The notes: a model not told the origin generated them from the sequence alone. Positions 10,798 to 20,399 are shown, counted from the first letter of the stretch. The stretch: DNA of 58,308 bases from Flavobacteriales bacterium (GCA_024643755.1 JAHEMG010000004.1:1599-59906), one strand, 5' to 3'. Translations and numbers: made by a program.

Positions 10798-13127
10798 TAA
10801 AATTCTAAACGATAAAAACCAGAAGGAATAAACACGAATGGCGTTGTGCCTTTCAAACTCAGCTTACCTGAGGTATCTAGCACCCAGCGGGCGTTGATGG
10901 GATTCATAAATCCGAATGCGTTGTACACTTGCAAGCCCCAAAACTCTCTGTAACCGCGGTTGAAATAAGGCTTGATTTCTTTGGTGAATCCAATGTCAAA
11001 TCGCTTATAGCTTGGCATACGATAGTTATTTTTACTGCTAAAGTCATACACCAATTTGTTATCGGTGGTGAGATACTGTCCGGTTGGAACCGTATACACG
11101 TTACCGCTCATCCACATGGCCGACATATTAATGGTTAGCCATGTTTGGGCTTGCCAAGTAAACTGCATTTTGAGTTGGTGAGGGCGATCCCAGCGATAAT
11201 CAAAAGGTTTACCGTCGTTGATAAACTCAAATGTGCGTTCGGTTTTGGAATAAGTATAACTCATCAATCCTGTACCTGAACCTGTTTTTTTGGTAATCAT
11301 CGCTTCAAAGCCTTTGGCGGTTCCTGAACCTTGTACGATACTTCTCTCCCAATAATTTTTCACAAAGGGATCTTCATCAACACCGGTTAAATCGGTTATG
11401 CCATTGAACCATTTGTAATAGGTTTCGGCGGAGAACTCTACCCCTGTAGCCAATGGAAACAAATATGCAACGGATGCTTGGGTAGTTTGTTGTGGCTTGA
11501 AGTTCCCACCGCTTGGGAACCATACATCGCGCGGTAGAACGCCATTGACGCTCGAGAGTTGATGCAATCCTTGGTTGGCCACAGAGAAACCCAACTGAAT
11601 GCGCTTCTTGCCCTCCAATAACTGACTTATAATAATCCTTGGCTCTGGCCTAACATAGGTTTTTTCGGTTGTCACAAATGTCCACAAGCGCATACCCAAG
11701 TTGATCGACAGTCCGATATTTGGATGCAAATCTAACTCGCCGTAGTTGGCCCATTCCAGGATGTTTTGAATATTGGCAACACCAAAGGTGGTGTCTCTTT
11801 TTGCAAGATTGGTTTGCTCTTCGATATGGGTTTGTCCGGGTTTCAACGTGTGAAAGCTCAAATGGCTACCATATCGCACAGTATGTTGGGGAGAATGCAC
11901 ATAGGAAAAATCGCCGTTCACGGTATAATCTGTGATGGAATTCTTCAACTCCTCTACCACTTTTGCTGCCTGTGTATTTCCCCCTTGGGTCACTGTACCG
12001 TCCAGAGAAAACAGGTTACTATATACGTATTTCGAGTATCCAGACGTGATTGACCCAAAGTGATTCGATTTAAATTCATGGGAATATCTTGCCCCTAACT
12101 GGGTATTTTGCCAAGAAGTTAGCCAATCAAAACTCAGGACCACCCTGCGATTTAGCGTATCTATTTCATCGATATTCGACGATAAACCGTATTTATCCCG
12201 GCCGTTATATACCCAAAAATTCCATTGTGAATGTTGATCAACTTTGTAATCAACTCGCGCGTTTATATCGTGGATATTACCTACCAAACCCACTTCCTCT
12301 CCCGCTCCTAGCAACCAATCCAAATAACTCCTTCTAATTCCCAATGAACCCGTTACTTTCCCACGGTGATCCAACGGACCATCCATGGTAACATTGGCCG
12401 TTAATGGGTCAACATGCATTTTGCCTGTCCAATATTTGGCTGATCCCCCATCGGTTTGAATATCAATAATTCCTCCACCGGCCCTACCACCATAGCGAGC
12501 AGGAGCAACACCGCGATAGAAATCCGCCGTTTTCATGACTTCGGCATTGTAGTTTGACAAAAAGCCCCACACGTGACCATTTCCATACAGTGGCAATCCG
12601 TTCATCAACATCAAGTTCTGATCGCCATTGCTACCGCGAACTACTAGGCCCGACAATCCTTCAATACCGCCAGTTACACCTGGTAAGTACTGCAAATATT
12701 TTACAGGATCGCTCACCGATAACACGCTCGGAGATTGTATTATGGCCTTTTTGGTGGTTGAGTAAAAGGATGGCTTGAGGTTGTACAAAGAGAGATATTC
12801 GGTCGCAGAATCCAACTCACCAAAACCCACTGGTCTGAGGAAAAAATTCTTGCTTACCGAAGCTTGAACATCAATCACCACCTTCTGGGGTTTGAATCCG
12901 GGGGCAGCGACGATGATTGTTTTATCGCCTTGTTTGGTACCAAATTGATAATATCCCTGAGCATTCGACTCAACAAAGGCATAAGATGCTGAATCTACGA
13001 TGATGGCTCCGGGAATTGTTTCTAGGGTTTTCTTGTTATACACCCATCCCGTAATCGCCGGAATTTGGCCGTACACAGCGGTTGCACAGATACTGATGAC
13101 GGCTGTTACAATTTTTGAAAAACTCAT
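10797..13127 (-). CDS. TonB-dependent outer-membrane receptor with carboxypeptidase-like N-domain
   Basis: A 776-aa protein with a signal peptide (ending near AVYGQ). An N-terminal carboxypeptidase-regulatory-like beta domain (about residues 25-90, GWVYNKKTLETIPGAII) precedes the plug (about 115-225, with LVVRGSNGDQNLMLMNGLPL) and a 22-strand-type barrel ending in a C-terminal phenylalanine. It imports an unknown substrate using TonB-ExbBD energy. The track start at 13145 is a TTG; ATG at 13127 gives a proper signal peptide and follows a -7 element by 5 nt. The coupled DUF4249 gene is its likely surface partner. Nothing nearby identifies the substrate. Confidence 0.92.
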   Translation of the reverse strand: MSFSKIVTAVISICATAVYGQIPAITGWVYNKKTLETIPGAIIVDSASYAFVESNAQGYYQFGTKQGDKTIIVAAPGFKPQKVVIDVQASVSKNFFLRPVGFGELDSATEYLSLYNLKPSFYSTTKKAIIQSPSVLSVSDPVKYLQYLPGVTGGIEGLSGLVVRGSNGDQNLMLMNGLPLYGNGHVWGFLSNYNAEVMKTADFYRGVAPARYGGRAGGGIIDIQTDGGSAKYWTGKMHVDPLTANVTMDGPLDHRGKVTGSLGIRRSYLDWLLGAGEEVGLVGNIHDINARVDYKVDQHSQWNFWVYNGRDKYGLSSNIDEIDTLNRRVVLSFDWLTSWQNTQLGARYSHEFKSNHFGSITSGYSKYVYSNLFSLDGTVTQGGNTQAAKVVEELKNSITDYTVNGDFSYVHSPQHTVRYGSHLSFHTLKPGQTHIEEQTNLAKRDTTFGVANIQNILEWANYGELDLHPNIGLSINLGMRLWTFVTTEKTYVRPEPRIIISQLLEGKKRIQLGFSVANQGLHQLSSVNGVLPRDVWFPSGGNFKPQQTTQASVAYLFPLATGVEFSAETYYKWFNGITDLTGVDEDPFVKNYWERSIVQGSGTAKGFEAMITKKTGSGTGLMSYTYSKTERTFEFINDGKPFDYRWDRPHQLKMQFTWQAQTWLTINMSAMWMSGNVYTVPTGQYLTTDNKLVYDFSSKNNYRMPSYKRFDIGFTKEIKPYFNRGYREFWGLQVYNAFGFMNPINARWVLDTSGKLSLKGTTPFVFIPSGFYRLEF

Positions 13128-13132
13128 TCTTA

Positions 13133-13140
13133 CAAAGATA
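13133..13140 (-). promoter_or_regulatory. -7 element TATCTTTG for the TonB-dependent receptor
   Basis: Exact TAnnTTTG match just beyond the folB stop codon and 5 nt before the receptor ATG at 13127. No -33 TTG is visible at normal spacing. Confidence 0.5.
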
Positions 13141-13141
13141 C

Positions 13142-13519
13142 TCAATTGCTATCGGTTTTGGGATATGATTGCTCCACTTCCACCCCGTGTGCTTGTGCTA
13201 AAACACCCCTACTTTGAATTTGCGGCTTTCGCACGCTCACCCAAATGGAAATGAGCCCATTGGGGGAATGCTGTTCAATGTGATTCAATATGTTCTCGGC
13301 AAACGTTTCCAACAGTTTCACTGGCGTTGAAGAAAGTGTCAAAATCCATTCGGTTAATTGTCCGTAATCTATGGTATTGTTCAGATCATCGGCTAAAAGC
13401 GTTGAATTCAATTTCACCTTCACACTCACAAAAAGGGTTACCTTGTTGGATTGCTCCTCATCATACCACCCAATTGGCGCATGGATTTGTAATTTGTCAA
13501 TAAAAATGGTTGTTAACAT
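13142..13519 (-). CDS. folB: Dihydroneopterin aldolase
   Basis: A 125-aa protein, the usual FolB length. FolB converts 7,8-dihydroneopterin to 6-hydroxymethyl-dihydropterin in folate synthesis. The N-terminal substrate-loop signature IHAPIGWYDEEQSNKVTLFV resembles the family pattern in which the Glu after the tyrosine is conserved, and TIDYGQLTEWI and the Glu-containing KLLETFAENIL match conserved helices. It is cytoplasmic and acts as an oligomer. It is divergent from glutaryl-CoA dehydrogenase and just upstream of the TonB-dependent receptor, to which it has no evident functional link. Confidence 0.93.
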   Translation of the reverse strand: MLTTIFIDKLQIHAPIGWYDEEQSNKVTLFVSVKVKLNSTLLADDLNNTIDYGQLTEWILTLSSTPVKLLETFAENILNHIEQHSPNGLISIWVSVRKPQIQSRGVLAQAHGVEVEQSYPKTDSN

Positions 13520-13560
13520 AAACTTGCGCTAAAAATTCCATGCAAAGAAAACAACTATGT

Positions 13561-13568
13561 TACATTTG
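13561..13568 (+). promoter_or_regulatory. -7 element TACATTTG for the gcdH operon
   Basis: Exact TAnnTTTG match 15 nt before the ATG of the acyl-CoA dehydrogenase gene, in the 64-bp divergent gap with folB. No clear -33 TTG. Confidence 0.5.
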
Positions 13569-13583
13569 TAACAGATAACTTCT

Positions 13584-14801
13584 ATGAGTTCACAAGAAAT
13601 TTCAGCATTGCTTGCAGCCAACCAAGGGAAAGATCGCTACACTGCCCCTGATTTTTATGCAATAGACGATTTACTATCCGAGGAGCAAAAACTGATTCGC
13701 TCATCGGTAAGGGAATATGTGAAGCGTGAATTAAGTCCCATCATTGAGCACTTTGCACAAAACGCAGAATTCCCCAGGCACATTGTGAAGCAATTGGGTG
13801 AAATTGGCGCTTTCGGACCACAATTACCCATAGAATACGGTTGTGGAGGGATGGATTATACCACCTACGGCATCATCATGCAGGAATTGGAGCGATGCGA
13901 TAGCGGCGTCCGTTCAACCGCATCGGTACAGGGCTCGTTGGTGATGTACCCCATTTTTAAATTTGGCAGCGAAGCGCAAAAACAGAAATACTTGCCCAAA
14001 TTGGCTTCAGGCGATTGGTTGGGATGTTTTGGACTTACTGAGCCTGATCATGGCTCTAACCCAGCCGGAATGACGACCCACTTTGAGGACAAAGGGGATC
14101 ATTACTTGTTGAACGGCGCTAAAATGTGGATCAGCAATGCCCCATTTGCCGATGTGGCCGTGGTATGGGCAAAGAATGAAGCAGGCATCGTACACGGTTT
14201 GATCGTAGAGCGTGGGATGGAAGGTTTTTCAACGCCAACCACACACAATAAATGGAGTTTACGGGCGAGTTGTACAGGAGAATTGGTGTTTGACAACGTG
14301 AAAGTCCCCAAGGAAAATCTACTCCCCGGCGTAACAGGACTAAAAGGTCCTTTAACTTGTTTGAATTCTGCGCGATATGGTATCAGTTGGGGCGCTTTGG
14401 GTGCAGCAATGGATTGCTACGATACGGCCCAACGCTATGCGAAGGAACGCATCCAATTCGGCCGTCCTATAGGAGGATTCCAACTCCAACAGAAGAAATT
14501 GGCAGAGATGCTCACAGAAATCACCAAAGCACAATTGTTGGTGTGGAGATTGGGACAGCTGATGGACAAAGGATTGGCAACGCCAGCACAAATTTCTATG
14601 GCGAAGCGGAACAACGTAGAAATCGCCCTGAATGTAGCCCGTGAAGCACGTCAAATGCTCGGCGGAATGGGTATCACGGGTGAATTCCCCATCATGCGCC
14701 ACATGATGAATTTGGAGTCGGTGGTTACTTATGAAGGTACGCACGACATACATTTGTTGATTTTGGGCATGGAGATTACTGGAGAAAACGCTTTTGTATA
14801 A
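13584..14801 (+). CDS. gcdH: Glutaryl-CoA dehydrogenase (acyl-CoA dehydrogenase family)
   Basis: A 405-aa FAD enzyme of the acyl-CoA dehydrogenase fold. Several blocks are characteristic of glutaryl-CoA dehydrogenase: GVRSTASVQGSLVMYPI, CFGLTEPDHGSNP, and the C-terminal NLESVVTYEGTHDIH, whose glutamate in YEGT is the catalytic base of this subfamily. It oxidatively decarboxylates glutaryl-CoA to crotonyl-CoA in lysine and tryptophan breakdown, passing electrons to ETF. It heads a plus-strand cluster with a phosphohexomutase 3 nt downstream; the two share no pathway, so the linkage seems positional. A short-chain acyl-CoA dehydrogenase is the alternative but fits less well. Confidence 0.9.
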   Translation: MSSQEISALLAANQGKDRYTAPDFYAIDDLLSEEQKLIRSSVREYVKRELSPIIEHFAQNAEFPRHIVKQLGEIGAFGPQLPIEYGCGGMDYTTYGIIMQELERCDSGVRSTASVQGSLVMYPIFKFGSEAQKQKYLPKLASGDWLGCFGLTEPDHGSNPAGMTTHFEDKGDHYLLNGAKMWISNAPFADVAVVWAKNEAGIVHGLIVERGMEGFSTPTTHNKWSLRASCTGELVFDNVKVPKENLLPGVTGLKGPLTCLNSARYGISWGALGAAMDCYDTAQRYAKERIQFGRPIGGFQLQQKKLAEMLTEITKAQLLVWRLGQLMDKGLATPAQISMAKRNNVEIALNVAREARQMLGGMGITGEFPIMRHMMNLESVVTYEGTHDIHLLILGMEITGENAFV

Positions 14802-14804
14802 TTG

Positions 14805-16217
14805 ATGAATAAGACTATGTATCAAATAAAATTTGGAACGGATGGATGGCGCGAAATCATTGCTGATGAGTTCACTGTCGCCAATGTGAGACGTGTGGCC
14901 GAAGCCACTGCAACCTGGTTGAACCAAAGTGATTTACCTCAGAGTTGCGTTGTTGGATATGACTGTAGATTTGGTGGGGAGATGTTTGCGAAAGAAACGG
15001 CCCGACAGCTTGCCTCTAAGGGTATCAAAGTGATTATCTCACAGGGGTTTGTTTCAACGCCAATGATTTCTTTGGCTGCCAATCAATTGCAAACTGGCGC
15101 AGGAATCATTTTGACCGCAAGTCACAATCCACCCACTTACAATGGATATAAAATCAAAGCGAATTATGGCGGTCCCGCGATTCCCTCTGAGGTAAGCAAA
15201 GTGGAACTGTTGATTGCTGATCACACGGTAGACGCTGGCAACACTTTTGAATCGTACTTATCCGATGGAATGATATCCTACGGCGACTTTGAAACCATGT
15301 ATTACAACCATTGTTTGAATAGTTTCGATATGCAGGCCTTGGATTCTGTATCATCAGGACTGGTTTACGATGCGATGTATGGCGCTGGACAATCAATCGT
15401 AAAGCGATTGTTACCCAAAGCCACGATATTACATGGCAATCACAACCCTGGCTTTGAGGGTCGTGCTCCAGAGCCCATTTTGAAAAACTTGCCTGAAATA
15501 GGTCCATTGATCGCCTCAAACAGCAATTTTTCCTGCGGATTGGCCACTGATGGTGATGCCGATCGCATCGGTTGGTTCGATGAATTAGGCAATTTTGTAG
15601 ATTCTCACCACTTGATTTTATTGCTGATTGAATACCTGACTACTTACAAAGGATATACCGGCAAAGTGGTTAAGAGCTTCTCAGTGAGCGATAAAGTTCA
15701 GAAGCTTTGCGACCTCAAGGGATTGGAGGCCATCACCACCAAAATTGGTTTCAAATATATCTGCGAATACATGGTAACTGAGGATGTATTGATTGGCGCT
15801 GAGGAAAGCGGTGGAATTGCCATCAAAGGACATATTCCAGAACGCGATGGGGTTTGGATGGGATTGGTCTTGATGGAATACATGGCAAAAACCGGAAAAT
15901 CAATTTCAGAGCTTATCAAAGACCTATATGCCAAGGTAGGTTCATTTGCCGTTGAACGATACGACCTACACTTAACCAATGAGTTGAAGGAATCAATCAT
16001 TAGCAACTGTAAATCTGGTAGTTATAAAAATTTCGGAACATATACAGTTGTTGGAATGGAGGATGTTGACGGATTTAAATTCAGATTGGAAGATGGATCT
16101 TGGGTGATGATTAGACCAAGTGGAACAGAACCAGTACTGAGGGTTTATTCAGAGTCATCTAGTTCCGCTGCTGCGTTTGCGATATTAGACGCTACAAAAG
16201 CCACCATTCTTTCTTGA
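14805..16217 (+). CDS. Alpha-D-phosphohexomutase (phosphoglucomutase/phosphomannomutase family)
   Basis: An approximately 470-aa enzyme that interconverts hexose 1- and 6-phosphates. The four family motifs are present in order: phosphoserine loop TASHNPPTYNGYK, metal-binding DGDADRIGW, sugar-binding EESGG, and phosphate-binding RPSGTEP. The track start at 14802 is a TTG; ATG at 14805 follows immediately, and ATG at 14817 (MYQIKFGTDGWRE) would best match relatives. It begins 3 nt after the gcdH stop and ends 3 nt before the next gene, so it is part of an operon. Whether glucose, mannose or glucosamine phosphate is preferred cannot be read from the motifs. Confidence 0.92.
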   Translation: MNKTMYQIKFGTDGWREIIADEFTVANVRRVAEATATWLNQSDLPQSCVVGYDCRFGGEMFAKETARQLASKGIKVIISQGFVSTPMISLAANQLQTGAGIILTASHNPPTYNGYKIKANYGGPAIPSEVSKVELLIADHTVDAGNTFESYLSDGMISYGDFETMYYNHCLNSFDMQALDSVSSGLVYDAMYGAGQSIVKRLLPKATILHGNHNPGFEGRAPEPILKNLPEIGPLIASNSNFSCGLATDGDADRIGWFDELGNFVDSHHLILLLIEYLTTYKGYTGKVVKSFSVSDKVQKLCDLKGLEAITTKIGFKYICEYMVTEDVLIGAEESGGIAIKGHIPERDGVWMGLVLMEYMAKTGKSISELIKDLYAKVGSFAVERYDLHLTNELKESIISNCKSGSYKNFGTYTVVGMEDVDGFKFRLEDGSWVMIRPSGTEPVLRVYSESSSSAAAFAILDATKATILS

Positions 16218-16220
16218 GCA

Positions 16221-17066
16221 ATGGAAGTTTCAAAACCATTACAAGTCAGTATCAAAGAGGTAATCGCCAGTAAAAACGCGAACTTATTGCGTTGGTTACC
16301 TACATTTCTAATCAAGTGGCTTGAAGGTTTTGTGCATCAAGATGAGTTGAATTATATCTTAGACAAATACAATGGTTTTGACGGACGTGAATTCGCCATC
16401 AAAGCCATTGAAGAAATGGGCAGTTCGGTTGAAACCATCAACGACCAAGCGATTCCATTGGATGGTCCTACCCTGTTTGTCGCCAACCATCCAATGGCTG
16501 GTATGGATGCATTGTGTTTGTTTGCTGAAGTCGGAAAGAAACGATCTGCCTTACACATCATCGCCAACGACGTATTGGCCCACATCCCTCAATTCAAAGG
16601 GTATTTCATCCCAGTCAACAAATTTGGTAAGTCCGCGAAGGATTCCATGATACGTGTGGATCAGGCCTATGCAGAAAAGGAAGCCATGATCGTGTTCCCA
16701 GCCGGCTTGTGCTCACGAAAAATAGATGGGAAAATCGTTGACTTGGATTGGCAAAAGAGCTTTTTGACCAAAGCCGTACAGTATGGATATAACATTGTCC
16801 CAGTTCATGTAAACGGCGCCAATTCAAATAGGTTCTATCGCATCGCCAATTGGCGAAAGTTCTTGAAGATTAAATTCAACATTGAAATGATGACCTTGGC
16901 GGATGAATTGTTCAAGAAAAAAGGACAAACGGTGCGATTGACATTTGGACAACCTATTCCGGCCAGTATATTCAACAAAAAGAATTTGTTCGCTGAAGCT
17001 CAGCAATTGAAGGACTTCGTTTATCTGCTAGAGTCTAATCCGAATGCCACATTTACCCTTCGTTGA
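16221..17066 (+). CDS. PlsC-like O-acyltransferase, probable GlsA/OlsA
   Basis: A 281-aa membrane-associated acyltransferase of the lysophospholipid acyltransferase family. The catalytic histidine block reads NHPMAGMDAL, with five rather than four residues between His and Asp; I recall the same HX5D spacing in related Bacteroidota proteins. A later block, FPAGLCSRK, corresponds to the glycerol-phosphate/acceptor motif. The next gene is an OlsB-like GNAT N-acyltransferase. In Bacteroides this neighbouring pair makes glycine lipids (GlsB adds the N-acyl, GlsA the O-acyl group), and in other bacteria ornithine lipids. The inferred job is the second acylation of an amino-acid lipid. Specificity for glycine versus ornithine is not visible. 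Confidence 0.82.
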   Translation: MEVSKPLQVSIKEVIASKNANLLRWLPTFLIKWLEGFVHQDELNYILDKYNGFDGREFAIKAIEEMGSSVETINDQAIPLDGPTLFVANHPMAGMDALCLFAEVGKKRSALHIIANDVLAHIPQFKGYFIPVNKFGKSAKDSMIRVDQAYAEKEAMIVFPAGLCSRKIDGKIVDLDWQKSFLTKAVQYGYNIVPVHVNGANSNRFYRIANWRKFLKIKFNIEMMTLADELFKKKGQTVRLTFGQPIPASIFNKKNLFAEAQQLKDFVYLLESNPNATFTLR

Positions 17067-17102
17067 GGTGAGTGTTTAAGAGTTTTTTACTATTTTTACC
17101 CC

Positions 17103-18068
17103 ATGAGTGCGCAAGCCATGAATGAAAAAGTCATTGACCCAATCGATTCATCCCTGCTCTTGGAAGAGCTAACAAAGGACATCTTCGTTCGTCCTACAAA
17201 CAATGCTTCCAATGAGATATACATTTTCAAAGGGGACGAAAAACCCAATTTGATGAAAGAAGTTGGCAGGCTGCGCGAGGTTACTTTTCGTGCTGCAGGG
17301 GGTGGAACTGGTAAGTCTATCGATGTGGATGAATTTGATGGAGGCCCCTACTCATATAGCCAGCTGATTGTTTGGGATCCTACAGAAAAAGCCATCGTTG
17401 GCGGTTATCGCATCGTATTGTGTAAAGACACTTTGGATTCAAACGGACATTTCCATTTGTCGACAACAGAAATTTTCGATTTTTCGCAAAAACTCAAGAC
17501 TGATTACTTCCCCCATACCATTGAGCTGGGTAGAAGTTTTGTTCAACCCGATTTCCAGCCAAGCGCAGGCAGTAGAAAAGGATTGTTCTCCCTTGATAAC
17601 TTATGGGATGGACTTGGCGCTCTTGTGGCTATGCATCCAGAAATGAAGTATTTCTTTGGCAAAATCACGATGTACACAGATTTTAATCGTGAAGCTAGAG
17701 ATACCATTTTGCGATTCATGCATCATTACTTTCCGGATAACGAGCACTTGGTATCGATACAATCTCCCATTAAATTGGAATATGATTGCGCAGATTTCTT
17801 GGGCAAATTAGAGGGGCTTGACTATAAGGAAGGACACAAGCTACTCAATACGCGAGTAAGGGAGTTGGGAGAAAACATCCCCCCGCTGTTCAATAATTAC
17901 ATGAATTTGAGCGCCACCATGAAAACCTTTGGCACGGCGGTCAACAACCATTTTGGCGACTCGGAAGAGACCGGAATCATGGTAACCATTGCCGATATTT
18001 TCCAACCCAAAATTGATCGGTACGTTCTGCCCTATTTGGACTATTTGAAATCTCAGCCTACAAAGTAA
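17103..18068 (+). CDS. GNAT-fold N-acyltransferase, probable GlsB/OlsB
   Basis: A 321-aa protein resembling the OlsB/hemolysin-like GNAT N-acyltransferases, with conserved segments GRLREVTFRAAGGGTGKS and VGGYRIV, and ELGRSFVQPDFQ. These enzymes transfer a 3-hydroxy fatty acyl chain to the amino group of glycine or ornithine, giving the lyso-lipid that the upstream PlsC-like protein would then O-acylate. It lies 36 nt after that gene on the same strand. A near-match to a -7 element (TATTTTTA) just before the start might allow extra transcription. The end converges on the subtilase gene, 17 nt away. Confidence 0.85.
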   Translation: MSAQAMNEKVIDPIDSSLLLEELTKDIFVRPTNNASNEIYIFKGDEKPNLMKEVGRLREVTFRAAGGGTGKSIDVDEFDGGPYSYSQLIVWDPTEKAIVGGYRIVLCKDTLDSNGHFHLSTTEIFDFSQKLKTDYFPHTIELGRSFVQPDFQPSAGSRKGLFSLDNLWDGLGALVAMHPEMKYFFGKITMYTDFNREARDTILRFMHHYFPDNEHLVSIQSPIKLEYDCADFLGKLEGLDYKEGHKLLNTRVRELGENIPPLFNNYMNLSATMKTFGTAVNNHFGDSEETGIMVTIADIFQPKIDRYVLPYLDYLKSQPTK

Positions 18069-18085
18069 ACCAAGGCCTCATCGCC

Positions 18086-20371
18086 TTATTTGACTATCGA
18101 AAAGCCCTGGCCGATCCCATTAGCTTGTGGGATTTTGCAGTGGTAAATTCCGGACGGTAACGCTGACAAGTCTATGCTGTTTGATTCTCCAGTTTTGCCT
18201 GTGGCCACAGTTTGTCCCAAAGCGTTCAATACCCAAACCATTTGCTCATTATCGGGATGCTTGTAATCTACAACAATTAAATTTCCGGCATCATCGATCC
18301 AATGCAACCAACCTTTAATAAATGCATCGCGATTTGAATTTCCAGCGTATTTGTCGATAATCTTGAGCGTTTCATACGCGTCGATTTTACCATAACCCGA
18401 ATTCCCATTGGAGTCTTGGGTTGTATATTGGTCTTTCCGAGCGGTTAATCGCCACAAATTGCGAATTTCCAGGGGTGTAAGCCATTCATTTGCTTGCAAA
18501 TACAGCGCTACAATGCCTGCCACATGGGGAGATGCCATCGACGTCCCAGAAAACATCGCCCAGTAAACATCTTGTCCGCGAAAGGATGATTTATGAACGA
18601 TTTCATTGTTCAACCAACCAGGAACTTGCCTACGATGCAGTGCGGAAGCAATCATTTGTCCGGGCGCAATCACATCCGGCTTAATTCGCCCATTGGGATA
18701 CCCGATGGTTTTGGGCATTGGACCACGGCTACTGAAACCAGCGATGTCGCCCACCGTATTCCAAGGCTGATTGAAATACTCTCCTTTGTAGTTAAACCAT
18801 TGATTTCTATTGATATAAGCCCCAGCAGTTAAGGTATGTGTTCCAGAACCACCATTTTCACCTACCGACCCCTCTGCGACACCTGCAATGTGTTTCTTTC
18901 CAAATGCTACGCCCTTATGTCCCTGATAAAAATGTCCCGACGTCCAACGATACGCTTGTCCCGAATTCCAGCCATGCACTTCCCCAGTGCTTGTGAGTCC
19001 GATCTGGATATAGGCAGACTGCGGCTTGTTGTGTTCAATGATATACAACAAATTGGGTTTATTGTTGAAGGGATAAATTTGTTCGGTGGCGATGATCCAG
19101 AGCGTGTCGGTACCAGCGATGTATGATTTTTTATAGGTGCCACAGTTAACACAATCACCGGCAATATTCCATGGCGATGCAATCAATGTCCTGCCTGTCG
19201 TGTCTACCAAGGATATCTGAACACTTAATTTATCGCCTACACCACCCCAGAGATCGGTAAGGATGTTTTCATGGGGATGATTGTTTCTGTTGTTATCTGT
19301 GGCGATGCTGTAGACGGTATCCCCTTTCGTTTCTGCATAAATGTGCATTTGATTTCTACCATCATTTCCTGCAGCGCCTACAATAATCCGACCTCCGCCG
19401 ACCATAGATTTTACTGAGCGATCAAATAATGAGGTACCATCGTGGGGACCCGTATGCATACCCCAACTCAAATTACAGACGGCCGGCATTCCGAGTTGTT
19501 CCCCCAATTTGAAAATGTAATTATAACCGTCTAGTATGGTTGGATTTGCAACAACATAGTCGCCTAGTCCGCTACCCTGCAGGGTATCATTGGCATACTT
19601 GATTCCCACAAACGCAAGTTTTGATTCGGGTGCCATTCCACGGTATTTCAAACCTGGCGAGGCAAAACCAGAACCTGCTGCAATGCCCGCTACATGTGTT
19701 CCATGTGAACCATCATCGTCAATGGCCGATAATATTGACTGTGAATCGGCATATTCTGTACCGTAGGTAAAACCCGTTGGTGATTGTCCGTTTTTTTGTT
19801 GATTCCAAAACCGCAAAACCCTATAGTCATTGCCTTGGCTATTGAAAAATGTGGGGTGGTCGGTCTGAAAACCAATATCAACCACACCAACCAATACCCC
19901 ATTCCCAGTATAATTTTGACTGAGTTGATGTTGTAACCCATTTTCAGCGAGATCCACGCGACTATGAACTCTGGCGGTATCATTGAGTGGATGAGCCCTG
20001 TTGATTGAAGCAGATACGTCTAAATAGAGCAGTCCGGGTTGTTCAATCAGCGATGACCAATCATTGGCATTGAAACGAATGTGAAGCAATTTCGCGTTGG
20101 GCAATTGAGCATCGGCAATTTCCGATAAAATTTCAACTTGATTGGGCATGGAGAAAGATTCATCAACCAACAATTGGGCATGGTATTTACCATCAAATTG
20201 AGGAACGAGTACTTGCCTTAATGCTGAATTTTGGAACAGTTGCGATGAGGGACTCAATATTTGACTTTTCGCTGTAGGATTCGCAGTATTGGTCATCAAT
20301 TGTCCAACAGCACCCGTTGAAACCAAACAAAAAGCGATCAACAGAAAAGGCAACTTGTATATTTTTCCCAT
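18086..20371 (-). CDS. Secreted S8 subtilisin-like serine protease with T9SS sorting domain
   Basis: A 761-aa exported protease. After the signal peptide (ending near GAVGQ) and a propeptide of about 120 residues, the catalytic triad is visible: Asp in GVVDIGFQTDH, His in DGSHGTHVAG, and Ser in FSGTSMASPHVAG. The final ~75 residues (VWVLNALGQTVATGK ... LPSGIYHCKI) match a type A C-terminal domain for the type IX secretion system, so it is probably anchored on or released from the cell surface. The track start at 20380 is a TTG; ATG at 20371 is preferred and follows a -7 element by 6 nt. Confidence 0.93.
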   Translation of the reverse strand: MGKIYKLPFLLIAFCLVSTGAVGQLMTNTANPTAKSQILSPSSQLFQNSALRQVLVPQFDGKYHAQLLVDESFSMPNQVEILSEIADAQLPNAKLLHIRFNANDWSSLIEQPGLLYLDVSASINRAHPLNDTARVHSRVDLAENGLQHQLSQNYTGNGVLVGVVDIGFQTDHPTFFNSQGNDYRVLRFWNQQKNGQSPTGFTYGTEYADSQSILSAIDDDGSHGTHVAGIAAGSGFASPGLKYRGMAPESKLAFVGIKYANDTLQGSGLGDYVVANPTILDGYNYIFKLGEQLGMPAVCNLSWGMHTGPHDGTSLFDRSVKSMVGGGRIIVGAAGNDGRNQMHIYAETKGDTVYSIATDNNRNNHPHENILTDLWGGVGDKLSVQISLVDTTGRTLIASPWNIAGDCVNCGTYKKSYIAGTDTLWIIATEQIYPFNNKPNLLYIIEHNKPQSAYIQIGLTSTGEVHGWNSGQAYRWTSGHFYQGHKGVAFGKKHIAGVAEGSVGENGGSGTHTLTAGAYINRNQWFNYKGEYFNQPWNTVGDIAGFSSRGPMPKTIGYPNGRIKPDVIAPGQMIASALHRRQVPGWLNNEIVHKSSFRGQDVYWAMFSGTSMASPHVAGIVALYLQANEWLTPLEIRNLWRLTARKDQYTTQDSNGNSGYGKIDAYETLKIIDKYAGNSNRDAFIKGWLHWIDDAGNLIVVDYKHPDNEQMVWVLNALGQTVATGKTGESNSIDLSALPSGIYHCKIPQANGIGQGFSIVK

Positions 20372-20377
20372 ACAAAA

Positions 20378-20385
20378 CAAAGGTA
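20378..20385 (-). promoter_or_regulatory. -7 element TACCTTTG for the subtilase gene
   Basis: Exact TAnnTTTG match 6 nt before the ATG at 20371, within a 41-bp divergent promoter region shared with tcdA. Confidence 0.5.
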
Positions 20386-20399
20386 CTTGAGTTTGATAT

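Noticed and set aside
18072-18088. Hairpin AAGGC-CTCATC-GCCTT between glsB-like and subtilase genes
   Set aside because: Only five base pairs and no proper T tract; it also overlaps the subtilase stop codon, so it is too weak to call a terminator.
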